Source: Gloeotrichia echinulata CP02 (lineage in GTDB: Bacteria; Cyanobacteriota; Cyanobacteriia; Cyanobacteriales; Nostocaceae). Taken from it: a DNA stretch of 64,000 nt. The DNA lies in assembly GCA_038087035.1 (NCBI GenBank), contig CP051187.1, forward strand, positions 6,020,001-6,084,000, written 5' to 3'. Both the position numbers and the translations under genes were made by a program. Of the stretch, positions 1-9,021 are shown one piece after another (the stretch's first letter is position 1; each line of letters begins with the position of its first letter). The notes below the pieces were generated by a model. The model was given only the letters and a program-made list of their open reading frames with translations. It was not told the DNA's origin and did not search any database.

Positions 1-244
1 TGTCTGCTTTCTAATTGGGATTGAGCTCTAACAGCCAGTCCAGGGAGGAGCAAGAGTTGCCAGAATAGACTCAGGGTAAAGAATCTAAATATATGAGATA
101 AATTCATCAGCACTTAAGTTCCATGAAGAAGAAATAATCACTCAACTTCTGCGTATAAGCCCGCTTGATATCCGGAAGATATACAAAAATAATTACAAAA
201 TAGTACGGTAGGCATAAGATCTGGTGGGGTGATCTGAGATATCT

Positions 245-330
245 TTGACATACTCCCCGCCCTAAAAGGGCGGAGATTCTGGAGTCAAACAGCAATTGCT
301 GGCATGGCCAGTCTAACATCACCTAACCCA
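245..330. repeat. IS200/IS605-type end remnant
   Basis: TTGACATACTCCCC is followed by a CCGCCC/GGGCGG hairpin and GATTCT. The same layout borders the tnpB pseudogene at 36192 and the deletion derivative at 42094. The following bases also match the 3' end of that tnpB (GTCAAACAGCAATTGC and ACATCACCTAACCC). Only this one end is present, so it is a stranded remnant. Confidence 0.6.
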
Positions 331-358
331 TAACGAGGATATCGCGCTCACCCCCCCC

Positions 359-495
359 CAATACTGCTCGGTTAAGGGATTTCTTGGTTGAGGCAAGCAG
401 GGGGAGCAGGGGGAGAAATGGAGGCAAGGGAAGAGTTTTGCCTCCCCTGCTTCCCCTGCCTCCCCTGCCTCCCCTGCAAATCCTACGCAGTATTG
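359..495. repeat. MITE, CAATACTGC family (copy 1)
   Basis: The element begins CAATACTGCTCGGTTAAG and ends TACGCAGTATTG, giving inverted termini. The interior contains a purine-rich arm and a complementary TTGCCTCCCCTGC arm with CCTGCCTCC-type repetition. The interior is nearly the same as at 32358-32486. Other copies lie at 25296-25451 and at the right edge of the window (63964). It has no coding capacity. Confidence 0.75.
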
Positions 496-559
496 ACCCC
501 CCCCCTACGACTTCGGGACGTAGAGAAAGCAACGGTCAGAAAAATCTTTTAAACAAATT

Positions 560-649
560 ATGTCTAACCAAGCTTCTGAGCATCTTCAGCAAAATAGTGA
601 AAAAATTTTACAAATATGGGAGTCTTCGCGCCGACTTCTAATCAACTGA
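560..649 (+). pseudogene. Possible 29-codon remnant of a sensor-type protein N-terminus
   Basis: An ATG opens a 29-residue frame containing HLQQNSEKILQIWE. This resembles the start of RsbRD-type N-terminal domains found on bacterial sensor proteins, where an NxxxILxxW pattern is common. The frame stops at once and nothing downstream continues it. It is either a decayed gene start or chance similarity; the call is weak. Confidence 0.25.
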
Positions 650-721
650 AAAGACCATCATAGCGCGAAGTGAGAGTTTTTTTACATGCTGGTAGTCAAT
701 CCAAAATTAACAGGACTTACG

Positions 722-833
722 CTAGTACTCTGTCAAGATAAAAATGATGGACTGTAGTGCGGGCATCTTGCCCGCGTGAGCGAGACGCTCACACTACCAA
801 AAATCCCTCAAAACAAAATTGACAGACTACTAG
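722..833. repeat. 112-bp MITE, CTAGTACTCTGTCAAG family (copy 1)
   Basis: The termini are CTAGTACTCTGTCAAG and the imperfect inverse TTGACAGACTACTAG. The centre carries a hairpin built on GCGGGCATCTTGCCCGC followed by GTGAGCGAGACGCTCAC. Near-identical copies lie at 14087-14198 and 41457-41568, with an inverted, slightly shorter copy at 51709-51814. It is non-coding and must have been moved by a transposase encoded elsewhere. Confidence 0.9.
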
Positions 834-850
834 TGTCACATTTAAACAAT

Positions 851-909
851 GGTGCGTGACGCCACAAGTCTTGTAACTACGTAAAATATTTATCGCTGCG
901 TCACGCACC
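851..909. repeat. Short inverted-repeat element (GGTGCGTGACGC ends)
   Basis: A 59-bp unit is bounded by GGTGCGTGACGC and its exact inverse GCGTCACGCACC. It lies about 75 bases before the P-type ATPase start. It is the size of a small palindromic dispersed repeat; no second copy was noticed in this window. Confidence 0.6.
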
Positions 910-982
910 CTACGATTATTATTGTGCCCGGAGAGTAGGTCCTAATTAATTTAAACACAGTCCCACAGTCCCAGAGGAAAAA

Positions 983-3571
983 ATGGCTCAGAAAATAGAA
1001 CTCCAATCTATCACAGGGCTATCGGCATCCACTGCTGCCACTCACCTGAAACAAGAAGGGTACAATGAGCTACCATCTACCCAACATCGCAACATCTGGG
1101 GAATCGCCCTAGAAATGTTCCAAGAGCCTATTTTCCTCCTGTTGCTAGGCTGTGGTGTGATTTACTTGTTTTTGGGTGATGCTCAAGAAGCCTTAATTCT
1201 ACTAGGCTTTGTCTTCTTCATTGTCGGCATCAACTTATACCAAGAACAAAAAACGGAAAAATCACTAGAAGCATTACGTGACCTCTCCAGTCCTCGTGCA
1301 TTAGTTATCCGTGATGGCGAACGCCAACGGATTGCGGGACGGGAGGTAGTGCGTGAAGATGTAATTGTTTTATCAGAAGGAGATAGAATTCCTGCGGATG
1401 CTGTGGTGATTTGGTCTAATAATTTGAGCATTGATGAGTCTCTGTTAACAGGTGAATCCTTACCTGTACGCAAGCAAGCGGTAGAGAATAGTACAGAGAT
1501 AGAAAGTACCACACAAACTGCAACACAGCATCGTCCTGGTGGCGAGGATTTGCCTTTTGTATATTCGGGAACCCTAATAGTCCAAGGTCAGGGTATTGCC
1601 CAAGTATATGCTACAGGTATGCAGACAGAAATGGGCAAGATTGGTAAAGCTTTGCAGACTGTAGAACAGGAAGATACTGTTTTGCAACGGGAAACTCGGC
1701 GTATTGTTAGTAAGCTGACGTTTGTGGCGATCGCCATCTGTGTGGCTGTAATCGTGATTTACGGTGCGACTAGGGGCGATTGGCTACAAGGAATTTTAGC
1801 AGGTTTAGCCCTAGCGATGGCAATTTTGCCCAATGAAATTCCTGTAGTCTTAGCAATTTTTCTGGCTTTGGGTGCTTGGAGATTCTCCCTGGCTAGGGTT
1901 TTAACTCGTCGCATTCCCGTAGTGGAAACTCTAGGTTCTACTACCGTTCTTTGTGTAGATAAAACTGGGACGCTGACTTTTAACCGCATGTCAGTTCAGC
2001 AATTATTCGTATCTCCCAATTTTTATGATGTCACCTTGCACGAACGAGAAGCACTCCCAGAAAATTTTCATGAGTTAATCGAATTTGGGATTTTAGCCAG
2101 TCGCAAAGACCCCTTCGACCCAATGGAAAAAGCCCTCAAACAAGTGGGTGATGACTATTTAGCCAGAACCGAACATTTACATCAAGATTGGGAGATATTG
2201 CGCGAGTATCCCCTCACAGGTGAATTACTAGCGATGTCTTGTGTTTGGGAATCTCCAGAGAAAAGATTGGTGATTGCTACCAAAGGTGCGCCGGAAGCGA
2301 TCGCTGATCTGTGTCATTTTAACGCCCAACAAATGCGGGATCTAGAACAGCATATTGGTACAATGGCCAGCACAGGCTTGCGGGTTTTGGGTATAGCCAA
2401 AGCAATCGGAACACATCAGACTGACAACCAGTTAAACTCTCTTCCTGAGAAACAACATGACTTTAAATTTGCATTTTTGGGTCTGGTAGGTATGGCTGAT
2501 CCGGTGCGTCCCACAGTAGCGCCAGCCATTGCTGAGTGCTACACTGCTGGTATTCGGGTGGTCATGATCACAGGTGATTATCCCGCAACAGCCCAAAATA
2601 TTGCTCGCCAAATCGGATTGACACCCGCTACACAAGTCATCACCGGCACAGAACTAGAGCAGATGATAGAAGGGGAGTTACTTTCCAGGATTCAAACCGT
2701 AAATATCTTTGCGCGGGTTGTTCCAGAGCAAAAATTACTGATTGTTAACGCCTTAAAACGCTGCGGTGAAATTGTAGCCATGACGGGGGATGGCGTAAAT
2801 GACGCCCCAGCCTTAAAATCGGCACATATTGGGATTGCGATGGGCCAACGGGGTACAGATGTAGCGCGGGAGTCTGCGGACTTAGTATTGCTAGATGATG
2901 ATTTTTCTTCCATTGTTCAGTCCATCAGGCTAGGACGAAGAGTATTTGACAACCTGAAAAAAGGTATGGCTTATACTTTAGCAGTTCATATACCCATTGC
3001 CGGGATGTCCTTAATTCCGGTAATATTTCATTGGCCTTTGGTGTTACTCCCTATTCACATTGCCTTTTTACACTTAATTATCGATCCAGCTTGTACTGTA
3101 GTATTTGAGGCAGAGCCAGAAGAAAGTAATGTCATGAGGCGACCACCTCGCAACCCCAAAGAGCCATTATTTAGTCGGCGCACTCTGAGATTAGCAGTCC
3201 TACAAGGCTTGAGTGTATTAGTGGTACTGCTGGCTGTATTCGGTGTTGCTTTTTACTCTGGAAATGGAGAATTTGATGCCCGCGCTCTCGCATTTACCAC
3301 CCTAATTATATCTAACCTGAGCATGATTCTCAGCAATCGTTCTTGGTCGCGTACCATTCCAGAGATGTTACATACTCCGAATACAGCACTGTGGTGGGTA
3401 TTGGGTGGTGGAGTAGTTTTTATGGGACTAGTACTTTATGTACCTTTGTTACGCGAGCTTTTCCGTTTTTCTTTTCTCCATTTTGATGATTTAGTAGTCA
3501 GTCTCACCTCTGGGGTGTTCAGTATTTTGTGGTTTGAAGTCCTGAAAATTTGGCCCAGAAAAGGGGGTTAG
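983..3571 (+). CDS. Cation-translocating P-type ATPase
   Basis: An 862-residue P-type ATPase of the inner (or thylakoid) membrane that couples ATP hydrolysis to cation transport. The sequence shows an N-terminal cation-ATPase domain, the actuator TGES at about residues 156-159, the phosphorylated Asp in DKTGTLT at about 326, a TGD motif and the hinge GDGVNDAP at about 602-609. The usual hydrophobic segments are present. The transmembrane-4 motif PNEIP (283-287) differs from the CPC of heavy-metal pumps and the PEGL of SERCA-type calcium pumps, so the ion is not fixed by sequence. The N-terminus and overall length resemble the calcium/P2-like group. The ATG follows a purine-rich AGAGGAAAAA. 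It stands alone on its strand, followed by a repeat and a small membrane gene. The family call is firm; the substrate is unknown. Confidence 0.93.
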   Translation: MAQKIELQSITGLSASTAATHLKQEGYNELPSTQHRNIWGIALEMFQEPIFLLLLGCGVIYLFLGDAQEALILLGFVFFIVGINLYQEQKTEKSLEALRDLSSPRALVIRDGERQRIAGREVVREDVIVLSEGDRIPADAVVIWSNNLSIDESLLTGESLPVRKQAVENSTEIESTTQTATQHRPGGEDLPFVYSGTLIVQGQGIAQVYATGMQTEMGKIGKALQTVEQEDTVLQRETRRIVSKLTFVAIAICVAVIVIYGATRGDWLQGILAGLALAMAILPNEIPVVLAIFLALGAWRFSLARVLTRRIPVVETLGSTTVLCVDKTGTLTFNRMSVQQLFVSPNFYDVTLHEREALPENFHELIEFGILASRKDPFDPMEKALKQVGDDYLARTEHLHQDWEILREYPLTGELLAMSCVWESPEKRLVIATKGAPEAIADLCHFNAQQMRDLEQHIGTMASTGLRVLGIAKAIGTHQTDNQLNSLPEKQHDFKFAFLGLVGMADPVRPTVAPAIAECYTAGIRVVMITGDYPATAQNIARQIGLTPATQVITGTELEQMIEGELLSRIQTVNIFARVVPEQKLLIVNALKRCGEIVAMTGDGVNDAPALKSAHIGIAMGQRGTDVARESADLVLLDDDFSSIVQSIRLGRRVFDNLKKGMAYTLAVHIPIAGMSLIPVIFHWPLVLLPIHIAFLHLIIDPACTVVFEAEPEESNVMRRPPRNPKEPLFSRRTLRLAVLQGLSVLVVLLAVFGVAFYSGNGEFDARALAFTTLIISNLSMILSNRSWSRTIPEMLHTPNTALWWVLGGGVVFMGLVLYVPLLRELFRFSFLHFDDLVVSLTSGVFSILWFEVLKIWPRKGG

Positions 3572-3672
3572 GGATTGGGGACACTTCGACAAGCTCAGTG
3601 CATCGCTGGGGATTGGGGATTGGGGACACTTCGACAAGCTCAGTGCATCGCTGGGGATTGGGGATTGGGGCA
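3571..3672. repeat. Tandem repeat with GACACTTCGACAAGC units
   Basis: Two direct copies of a unit of roughly 46 bp follow the ATPase stop. Each contains GGGGATTGGGGACACTTCG and AAGCTCAGTGCATCGCTG, embedded in GGGGATT heptamers. The block has been read into open frames on both strands, but it is repeat DNA and gives no support for coding. Confidence 0.8.
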
Positions 3673-3715
3673 AAACGGACTTGGTAAATCAAATAATTAT
3701 TTTGGGATAAATACC

Positions 3716-4000
3716 ATGAAACGAGCATTTCGTAAATATCACCGCACCCTGTCCATTATCATTTGTGTACCGCTATTATTAACTGTATTGACGGGAATGT
3801 TGACGACTATTGTCCGAGAATGGCCGATTAGTACTGGACTTTCGTCTAACCTACTATTAAAAATTCATACCGGAGAAATTGTACATTTAGAAGCTATTTA
3901 CCCAATTTTGAATGGATTGGGACTGATTGGGTTACTGGTAACAGGACTAAGTATGTCAGGATTATTTGATCGCAAAAAACGGACTAACATTAATCACTAA
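3716..4000 (+). CDS. Small PepSY-associated-like membrane protein
   Basis: A 94-residue protein with two hydrophobic segments (about 12-32 and 60-83) separated by a short hydrophilic loop containing KIHTGEI. A positively charged start (MKRAFRKYHR) and a tail FDRKKR suggest both ends lie in the cytoplasm. The pattern RKYHRTLSI, then a membrane helix, then LKIHTGE resembles the first part of PepSY-associated transmembrane proteins, but the extracytoplasmic PepSY domain is absent. I chose the internal ATG at 3716 because the frame upstream of it runs through the tandem repeat. Its position just after the P-type ATPase might indicate linked function, but nothing else shows it. Confidence 0.65.
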   Translation: MKRAFRKYHRTLSIIICVPLLLTVLTGMLTTIVREWPISTGLSSNLLLKIHTGEIVHLEAIYPILNGLGLIGLLVTGLSMSGLFDRKKRTNINH

Positions 4001-4005
4001 GCTGT

Positions 4006-4119
4006 TATAGCAACCGCCAAAGTGCTTAGGACATTAACTGATGATAAAACCTAGACACAATCAGACTTGTAACCCAGTCCCCAGCGATGCACTGAGCGGT
4101 CGTTGTGTCCCCAGCTATT
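4006..4119. repeat. MITE, TATAGCAACCGCCAAAG family (copy 1)
   Basis: The element starts TATAGCAACCGCC and contains AGTGCTTAGGACATTAACTG and ACACAATCAGACTTGTAACC. Near-identical stretches occur at 44460-44587 and, inverted, at 54612-54723. The other copies end TGCTATA, giving short inverted termini; this copy ends less cleanly at about AGCTATTG. Confidence 0.8.
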
Positions 4120-4123
4120 GACC

Positions 4124-4151
4124 GTAGGGGCGCAAGGCCTTGCGCCCCTAC
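4124..4151. repeat. Palindromic dispersed repeat (GGGGCGCAAGGCC type)
   Basis: A 28-bp perfect palindrome centred on AAGGCCTT with GTAGGGGCGC arms, just after the 3' end of the DUF3288 gene. The same palindrome, partly doubled, lies at 45188-45232. It could act as a bidirectional terminator, but it is mainly a repeat family. Confidence 0.7.
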
Positions 4152-4170
4152 TTGATTGGGACTGAGGTGC

Positions 4171-4467
4171 TTAATTCCAATCTTGCTCTTCTTTTTTACC
4201 GCGACTTGTATAAATCCCCCCAACATCGTGCAATTGACGAGTCTTTTCAAATAATTCAGATTCGCTCAAACCCCAGTGCTGTAAGACTTTATCTAAATCC
4301 TGTTGGATGTCTCGCGCCCCTGGAAAGCCGAGATAGCGAATTCGCAGTCTAGCTAATTCTGCCAAATTGTAGTTTGTTGGCTCTTGAGCTAGTAGAATAT
4401 CAATAAAGGAGCGATCGCGGTTGTAGAGAGGATGTTGTTGGTCTTTACTCCCAGATTGTTCTGTCAT
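4171..4467 (-). CDS. DUF3288 family protein
   Basis: A 98-residue cyanobacterial protein of unknown function. The signature runs KDQQHPLYNRDR near the start, then YNLAELARLRIRY and GFPGARDIQQDLD, all typical of DUF3288. It has no signal peptide or membrane segment, so it is probably cytoplasmic. A longer frame extends upstream, but the family begins close to the ATG used here (MTEQSGSKDQQHP). It is transcribed away from clpC, whose start lies about 300 bases to the right. Confidence 0.85.
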   Translation of the reverse strand: MTEQSGSKDQQHPLYNRDRSFIDILLAQEPTNYNLAELARLRIRYLGFPGARDIQQDLDKVLQHWGLSESELFEKTRQLHDVGGIYTSRGKKEEQDWN

Positions 4468-4764
4468 CGTGAGTCCTGAATGTCGAGTCCTGAGTTTTAA
4501 GTTTAGCCCAGGGAGGTAGACAGACAAATTCTCAAATACCGAGAATTTGGATGTGGGATTTGCGACTTTAAATGCAGTCAGTATGAGACTCAAAACTCAG
4601 CCCTGTCACAGACGGCAACCACACCTTATATCTTACGGCTGTCACTACTGCCATTTAAATTTAAATAAAGTTACATTGTCCTTATAGAAAATACAAAAAA
4701 GTTTAGATAAGGGTGGACAGTATATCACCCCAAAGTCCAAGCAGCAAGGGAGCAAGAACCCGTT

Positions 4765-7215
4765 ATGTTTGAACACTTCACTTCCGAAGCAATTAAAGTA
4801 ATAATGCTCGCTCAGGAGGAAGCTCGTCGCCTGGGACACAATTTTGTAGGAACTGAACAAATTCTCCTAGGTTTGATGGGAGAAGGAACTGGGGTTGCTG
4901 CTAAAGTGCTGACCGAATTGGGCGTTACACTCAAAGATGGACGTCGCGAAGTAGAAAAGATTATTGGTAGGGGTTCTGGGTTTGTACCGCCAGAAATTCC
5001 CTTTACCCCGAAGGTAAAAAGCCTCTTTGAGCAATCGTTTAAAGAAGCCCATAGTCTTGGACACAATTACATCAACACCGAACACTTACTCTTGGGATTA
5101 ACCGAGGCTGGTGAAGGTGTCGCGGCTAAAGTACTGCAACATCTGGGGGTTGACCTCAAGAGTGTTCGCGCTGCTGTAATGCGTCGATTAGGTGACGATG
5201 CAACGGTTTTCGCTGCAGGTGGTCAAAAGCGCAACCAACAAACTCTCAGTTTAGAAGAGTTTGGCAGAAATTTGACCAAAATGGCAGCAGAAGGCCGACT
5301 CGACCCTGTAGTCGGTCGCGAAAAGGAAATTGAGCGTGCTATCCAAATTCTCGGTCGCCGTACCAAGAATAACCCAGTCTTGATTGGGGAACCAGGAGTT
5401 GGTAAAACGGCGATCGCCGAAGGTTTAGCTCAACGAATTATTAACCAGGATGTACCTGAAGTTTTGCTCAATAAGCAAGTCATCAGCCTGGATATGGGTT
5501 CTGTCGTCGCCGGCACTCGCTTCCGTGGCGATTTTGAAGAACGCCTGAAGAAAATCATGGAGGAAATTCGCTCCGTTGGCAATATCATCCTCGTGATTGA
5601 CGAAGTTCATACCCTCGTTGGCGCTGGTGGTACAGAAGGCGGTTTGGATGCAGCAAATATCCTCAAACCAGCTTTAGCACGGGGTGAACTCCAGTGCATC
5701 GGCGCTACCACCCTCGATGAATACCGTCAGCACATCGAACGGGATGCAGCCTTAGAGCGTCGTTTTCAACCAATTTTGGTAGGGGAACCGACCGTAGAGG
5801 AAACCATCCAAATTCTTTACGGCTTACGCGTCGCTTACGAGCAACATCACAAAGTCCATATTTCTGATGCTGCTGTAATCGCCGCAGCGCAATTGTCAGA
5901 CCGCTACATTAGCGATCGCTTCTTACCAGATAAAGCCATAGACTTGATTGATGAAGCTGGTTCTCGCGTGCGTCTGCGAAACTCTCAGATTTCTAGCAAT
6001 AAAGAACTCAAGCGTGAACTAGTTGGCGTCAGCAAAGCCAAAGCCGAAGCCGTCAGACTCCAAGATTTTGACAAAGCTGGTAAGTTGCGCGACCAGGAAT
6101 TAGAACTCATTGGTCAACTCCATCCTGAATCAGAAACTGGCAAAAAAGCCAATATCCCCATCGTGGATGAGGAAGACATCGCCCAAATCGTCGCTTCTTG
6201 GACTGGTGTACCCCTCAACAAACTGACAGAATCTGAGTCAGAATTGCTGTTGCACCTAGAAGACACCCTCCACAAACGGTTGATTGGTCAAGAGCAAGCA
6301 GTCACCGCTGTTTCTCGCGCCATCCGTCGCGCCCGTGTCGGCTTAAAGCATCCCAATCGCCCCATTGCTAGCTTTATCTTCTCTGGCCCTACCGGAGTTG
6401 GTAAAACAGAATTAGCAAAAGCATTAGCTGCTTACTTCTTCGGTGCTGAAGAAGCCATGATTCGTCTGGATATGTCCGAATACATGGAAAGCCACACCGT
6501 ATCCAAGCTGATTGGTTCACCTCCTGGTTATGTAGGATACAGCGAAGGTGGACAACTTACAGAAGCGGTGCGGCGCAAACCATACACGGTGCTGCTATTC
6601 GACGAAATCGAAAAGGCGCATCCCGATGTATTTAATATGTTGCTGCAACTCTTAGATGACGGTCATCTTACGGATGCTAAAGGTCGGAAGGTGGACTTCA
6701 AGAACACCTTGATTATTTTGACTTCTAACATCGGTTCTAAAGTGATTGAAAAAGGCGGTGGCGGTTTAGGCTTTGATTTCGACAATCAAGCCGATGCTAG
6801 TTACCAGCGCATCCGCAATCTAGTCAATGAAGAACTCAAAGCTTACTTCCGTCCTGAGTTCCTCAACCGTCTCGATGACATTATCGTCTTCACCCAACTT
6901 TCTAAGGATGAAGTCAAGCAAATCGCGGAAATTATGTTAAGAGATGTTTCTAGCCGCTTGACTGAAAAAGGAATCACCTTAGAAGTTACAGAACGCTTCA
7001 AGGAGCGCGTAGTCCAAGAAGGTTACAACCCCAGCTACGGCGCCAGACCATTACGCCGGGCTATTATGCGCCTGTTAGAAGATTCCTTGGCTGAAGCGAT
7101 GCTATCTGGTCAAATCACCGATGGTGACATAGCCATTGTGGATATTGACGATGACGGTCAGGTGAAAGTACAAAAATCAGAATGTCGAGAATTGCTCTTG
7201 GCTAATGTTGGCTAA
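4765..7215 (+). CDS. clpC: ATP-dependent Clp protease ATP-binding subunit ClpC
   Basis: An 816-residue Hsp100 unfoldase that feeds substrates to the ClpP/ClpR protease in the cytoplasm; close relatives work in the chloroplast stroma. Two Clp-N repeats occupy about 1-145. The first AAA+ module has Walker A GEPGVGKT at 208-215. A middle UVR-like coiled segment lies near 410-450. The second module has Walker A GPTGVGKT at about 541-548, with LLFDEIEKAHPDVFN and TSNIGS. A C-terminal D2-small domain ends the protein. The short middle domain and the UVR motif separate it from ClpB. No upstream CIRCE was seen. The gene is intact and essential in related cyanobacteria. Confidence 0.97.
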   Translation: MFEHFTSEAIKVIMLAQEEARRLGHNFVGTEQILLGLMGEGTGVAAKVLTELGVTLKDGRREVEKIIGRGSGFVPPEIPFTPKVKSLFEQSFKEAHSLGHNYINTEHLLLGLTEAGEGVAAKVLQHLGVDLKSVRAAVMRRLGDDATVFAAGGQKRNQQTLSLEEFGRNLTKMAAEGRLDPVVGREKEIERAIQILGRRTKNNPVLIGEPGVGKTAIAEGLAQRIINQDVPEVLLNKQVISLDMGSVVAGTRFRGDFEERLKKIMEEIRSVGNIILVIDEVHTLVGAGGTEGGLDAANILKPALARGELQCIGATTLDEYRQHIERDAALERRFQPILVGEPTVEETIQILYGLRVAYEQHHKVHISDAAVIAAAQLSDRYISDRFLPDKAIDLIDEAGSRVRLRNSQISSNKELKRELVGVSKAKAEAVRLQDFDKAGKLRDQELELIGQLHPESETGKKANIPIVDEEDIAQIVASWTGVPLNKLTESESELLLHLEDTLHKRLIGQEQAVTAVSRAIRRARVGLKHPNRPIASFIFSGPTGVGKTELAKALAAYFFGAEEAMIRLDMSEYMESHTVSKLIGSPPGYVGYSEGGQLTEAVRRKPYTVLLFDEIEKAHPDVFNMLLQLLDDGHLTDAKGRKVDFKNTLIILTSNIGSKVIEKGGGGLGFDFDNQADASYQRIRNLVNEELKAYFRPEFLNRLDDIIVFTQLSKDEVKQIAEIMLRDVSSRLTEKGITLEVTERFKERVVQEGYNPSYGARPLRRAIMRLLEDSLAEAMLSGQITDGDIAIVDIDDDGQVKVQKSECRELLLANVG

Positions 7216-7878
7216 TATTTATACCAGTTGATTTTTGGTGTAGAATTTGATAACTAAGGTGTATCCTGCCATTGGCAGGGTCGCCTACCAGGAGCATATC
7301 CAACAAACATTAGGTGAAATGGTATTACTTATTTAGTCCCTTGGTACTTCTATCAGGGGATTTTTTTGATCAATTAAATTGTAAAAAAGCTAAGATTAAA
7401 GATTGGTATAAACTCAAGGATAAAAATATCCATCAGAGCAATCAGGATGGCTATAATGCAAGTTTAGGTTGGTTTTGACACTCTCAGGTCTAAAGACACT
7501 GAGATTCTACAGACAGAGTAAAACTCTCGCTACGACCGTCAAACGCCGTCTACCTAGTCACTCTAAGTCAAGCTTAGGTTTCTAGCTACTTTTATTTTTT
7601 CCAATGCTTTGGTGAATCCATCACTAAGCCAAGACGCGGTACGCTCCGCAACAAGCCTTTATTTGCTCTTTCCTGTCATACTGCGCCAGGACTTAAACCT
7701 AACCGTTGTTTCATAGGAGCCGGGATTTCTCCGATACTAGGATGCTTCAACACGTAGATGTTTTTTGTTCTTACTCACGATCTAATTTTAACACAAATAA
7801 CACTGCGACTGAAGTCGCTCGTGCCGCTGACCACGAGCGGTCTGAAGACGCTGAGTTTCCCGCATCCCGCGAGGTCTT
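7216..7878. other. Intergenic region with structured non-coding DNA
   Basis: No gene is supported in these 660 bases. Just after clpC there is an imperfect hairpin CCTGCCATTGGCAGG (7265-7279). From about 7475 a set of hairpins begins with an IS-like end (GACACTCTCAGG, then CACTGAGATTCT), followed by the stem CTAAGTCAAGCTTAG (7563-7577) and a T-rich TTTTATTTTTT. Further hairpins (GCGACTGAAGTCGC near 7803 and CTCGT/ACGAG near 7818-7838) lie close to the next gene. The middle hairpin and T-rich run are matched in layout at 49201-49230. Confidence 0.5.
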
Positions 7879-9021
7879 ATGAAAAATCTTAATAGTCTAA
7901 CCATCCACCAGTTTCGAGGTTTACAAAACCTGGAATTACAGGGGCTGGGACAAATCAATATACTTGTAGGAGTTAACAACGCAGGTAAAACCAGTGTACT
8001 GGAGGCAATTTCAACTTATTGTCGTCCACTAGACCTATCTGAGTGGTTAACAACAGCATGGAGAAGAGAGATCAGTCCAAACCGTAGCTCCAGGCTGGAA
8101 GCTCTCAAGTGGTTATTTCCTCAGCATAAACAAGGGAGATACCCTCAAAACTACCAAGGAAAGATATTGATGTCTGGAACAGGTGATTTTCCAGTCACGA
8201 GACTAGAAGCCACCTACCAAGAATTAGAAGGAACATGGATAACGAAAGAAACACTTGGTGATGAGGAAATTAATGAAAGCGATGAAAGTCTTGAAGACGA
8301 TTTGGATAGAACCCGACAAGGCGCAGAGTTAGAGTTAAAAGTTACTACTAACCAAGGAAACTTATTTACGAGCCAAGAGGAAATTATTGAACAGTTTCAA
8401 ATATGGGAGAATGACAGATTTATTCCTAAAAGAGGACAGAAAAACTTAGCATTACCTGTTGCTACTATTACTCCATTTTCCCATCGTGCAGAACGGTTTC
8501 AGATTCGACTACTTTCAGAAGCAACATTTCAAGACTTCAAACCTGAAGTTATTGAATTACTTAAATATATGGACTCAGGGATTCTTGATCTGGAGATTCT
8601 TGTACCTCCAGGACAAAGGTTATCCCGTCCTAGTATCTACATTAGCCATCAACAAACAGGTATTGCACCAATAAGTTCTTTTGGTGATGGTGTACCTCGT
8701 TTGCTATTAATGTCTTTAATGCTTGCCAGAGTACAAACAGGAATTCTGTTGATTGATGAATTAGGAACAGCTATCCATACTGAAGCCCTGCAACGTTTAT
8801 TTCAGTGGCTGGTTGATTGGTCTCGAAAAATGAAAGTACAAATTTTAGCGACTACCCATAGTCTTGAAGTTATTGATGCCCTAGTGTCTGCGAACAGTCC
8901 AGAGGATGATTTAGTAGTTTATCGCTTAGAACCAGAAGAATCAAATACCAATGTAGTGAGGCTTGATAGGAATATGCTCAAAACGCTTCGGGAGGACTTA
9001 GGACAGGAGGTTCGTTGGTGA
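7879..9021 (+). CDS. AAA/ABC-type ATPase of the OLD-like class
   Basis: A 380-residue ATP-binding protein with an SMC/ABC-like head. It begins with LTIHQFRGLQNL. Walker A GVNNAGKTS lies at 31-39, a signature-like FGDGVPRLLL at about 270-280, Walker B GILLIDELGTAIH near 290-302, and the switch histidine in ATTHSLEVIDAL near 322-333. This order is that of RecF/OLD-type ATPases without a fused nuclease. The downstream gene overlaps it by four bases and encodes a TOPRIM-like protein, so the pair probably forms a split OLD-type complex. Bipartite ATPase plus TOPRIM pairs include known antiphage systems such as Gabija and PARIS. A defence role here is inference. Confidence 0.85.
   Translation: MKNLNSLTIHQFRGLQNLELQGLGQINILVGVNNAGKTSVLEAISTYCRPLDLSEWLTTAWRREISPNRSSRLEALKWLFPQHKQGRYPQNYQGKILMSGTGDFPVTRLEATYQELEGTWITKETLGDEEINESDESLEDDLDRTRQGAELELKVTTNQGNLFTSQEEIIEQFQIWENDRFIPKRGQKNLALPVATITPFSHRAERFQIRLLSEATFQDFKPEVIELLKYMDSGILDLEILVPPGQRLSRPSIYISHQQTGIAPISSFGDGVPRLLLMSLMLARVQTGILLIDELGTAIHTEALQRLFQWLVDWSRKMKVQILATTHSLEVIDALVSANSPEDDLVVYRLEPEESNTNVVRLDRNMLKTLREDLGQEVRW

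Larger units (their letters stand above)
1..982. other. Gene-poor, repeat-rich left flank
   Basis: No convincing intact gene is visible here. The stretch holds an IS200/IS605-type end remnant (about 245-330), a MITE (359-495), a short coding remnant (560-649), a 112-bp MITE (722-833) and a short inverted-repeat element (851-909). The sequence AGGACTTACGC just before 722 looks like the end of another MITE family, into which the 112-bp element may have inserted. Open frames in this area consist of repeat sequence. Confidence 0.6.

Noticed and set aside
107..532. Minus-strand frames of 69-71 residues at the left edge
   Set aside because: They cross the MITE and IS-end repeats and have low-complexity composition.
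3491..3728. Minus-strand frames with PIPSDALSLSKC-type repeats
   Set aside because: They are translated from the tandem repeat after the P-type ATPase.
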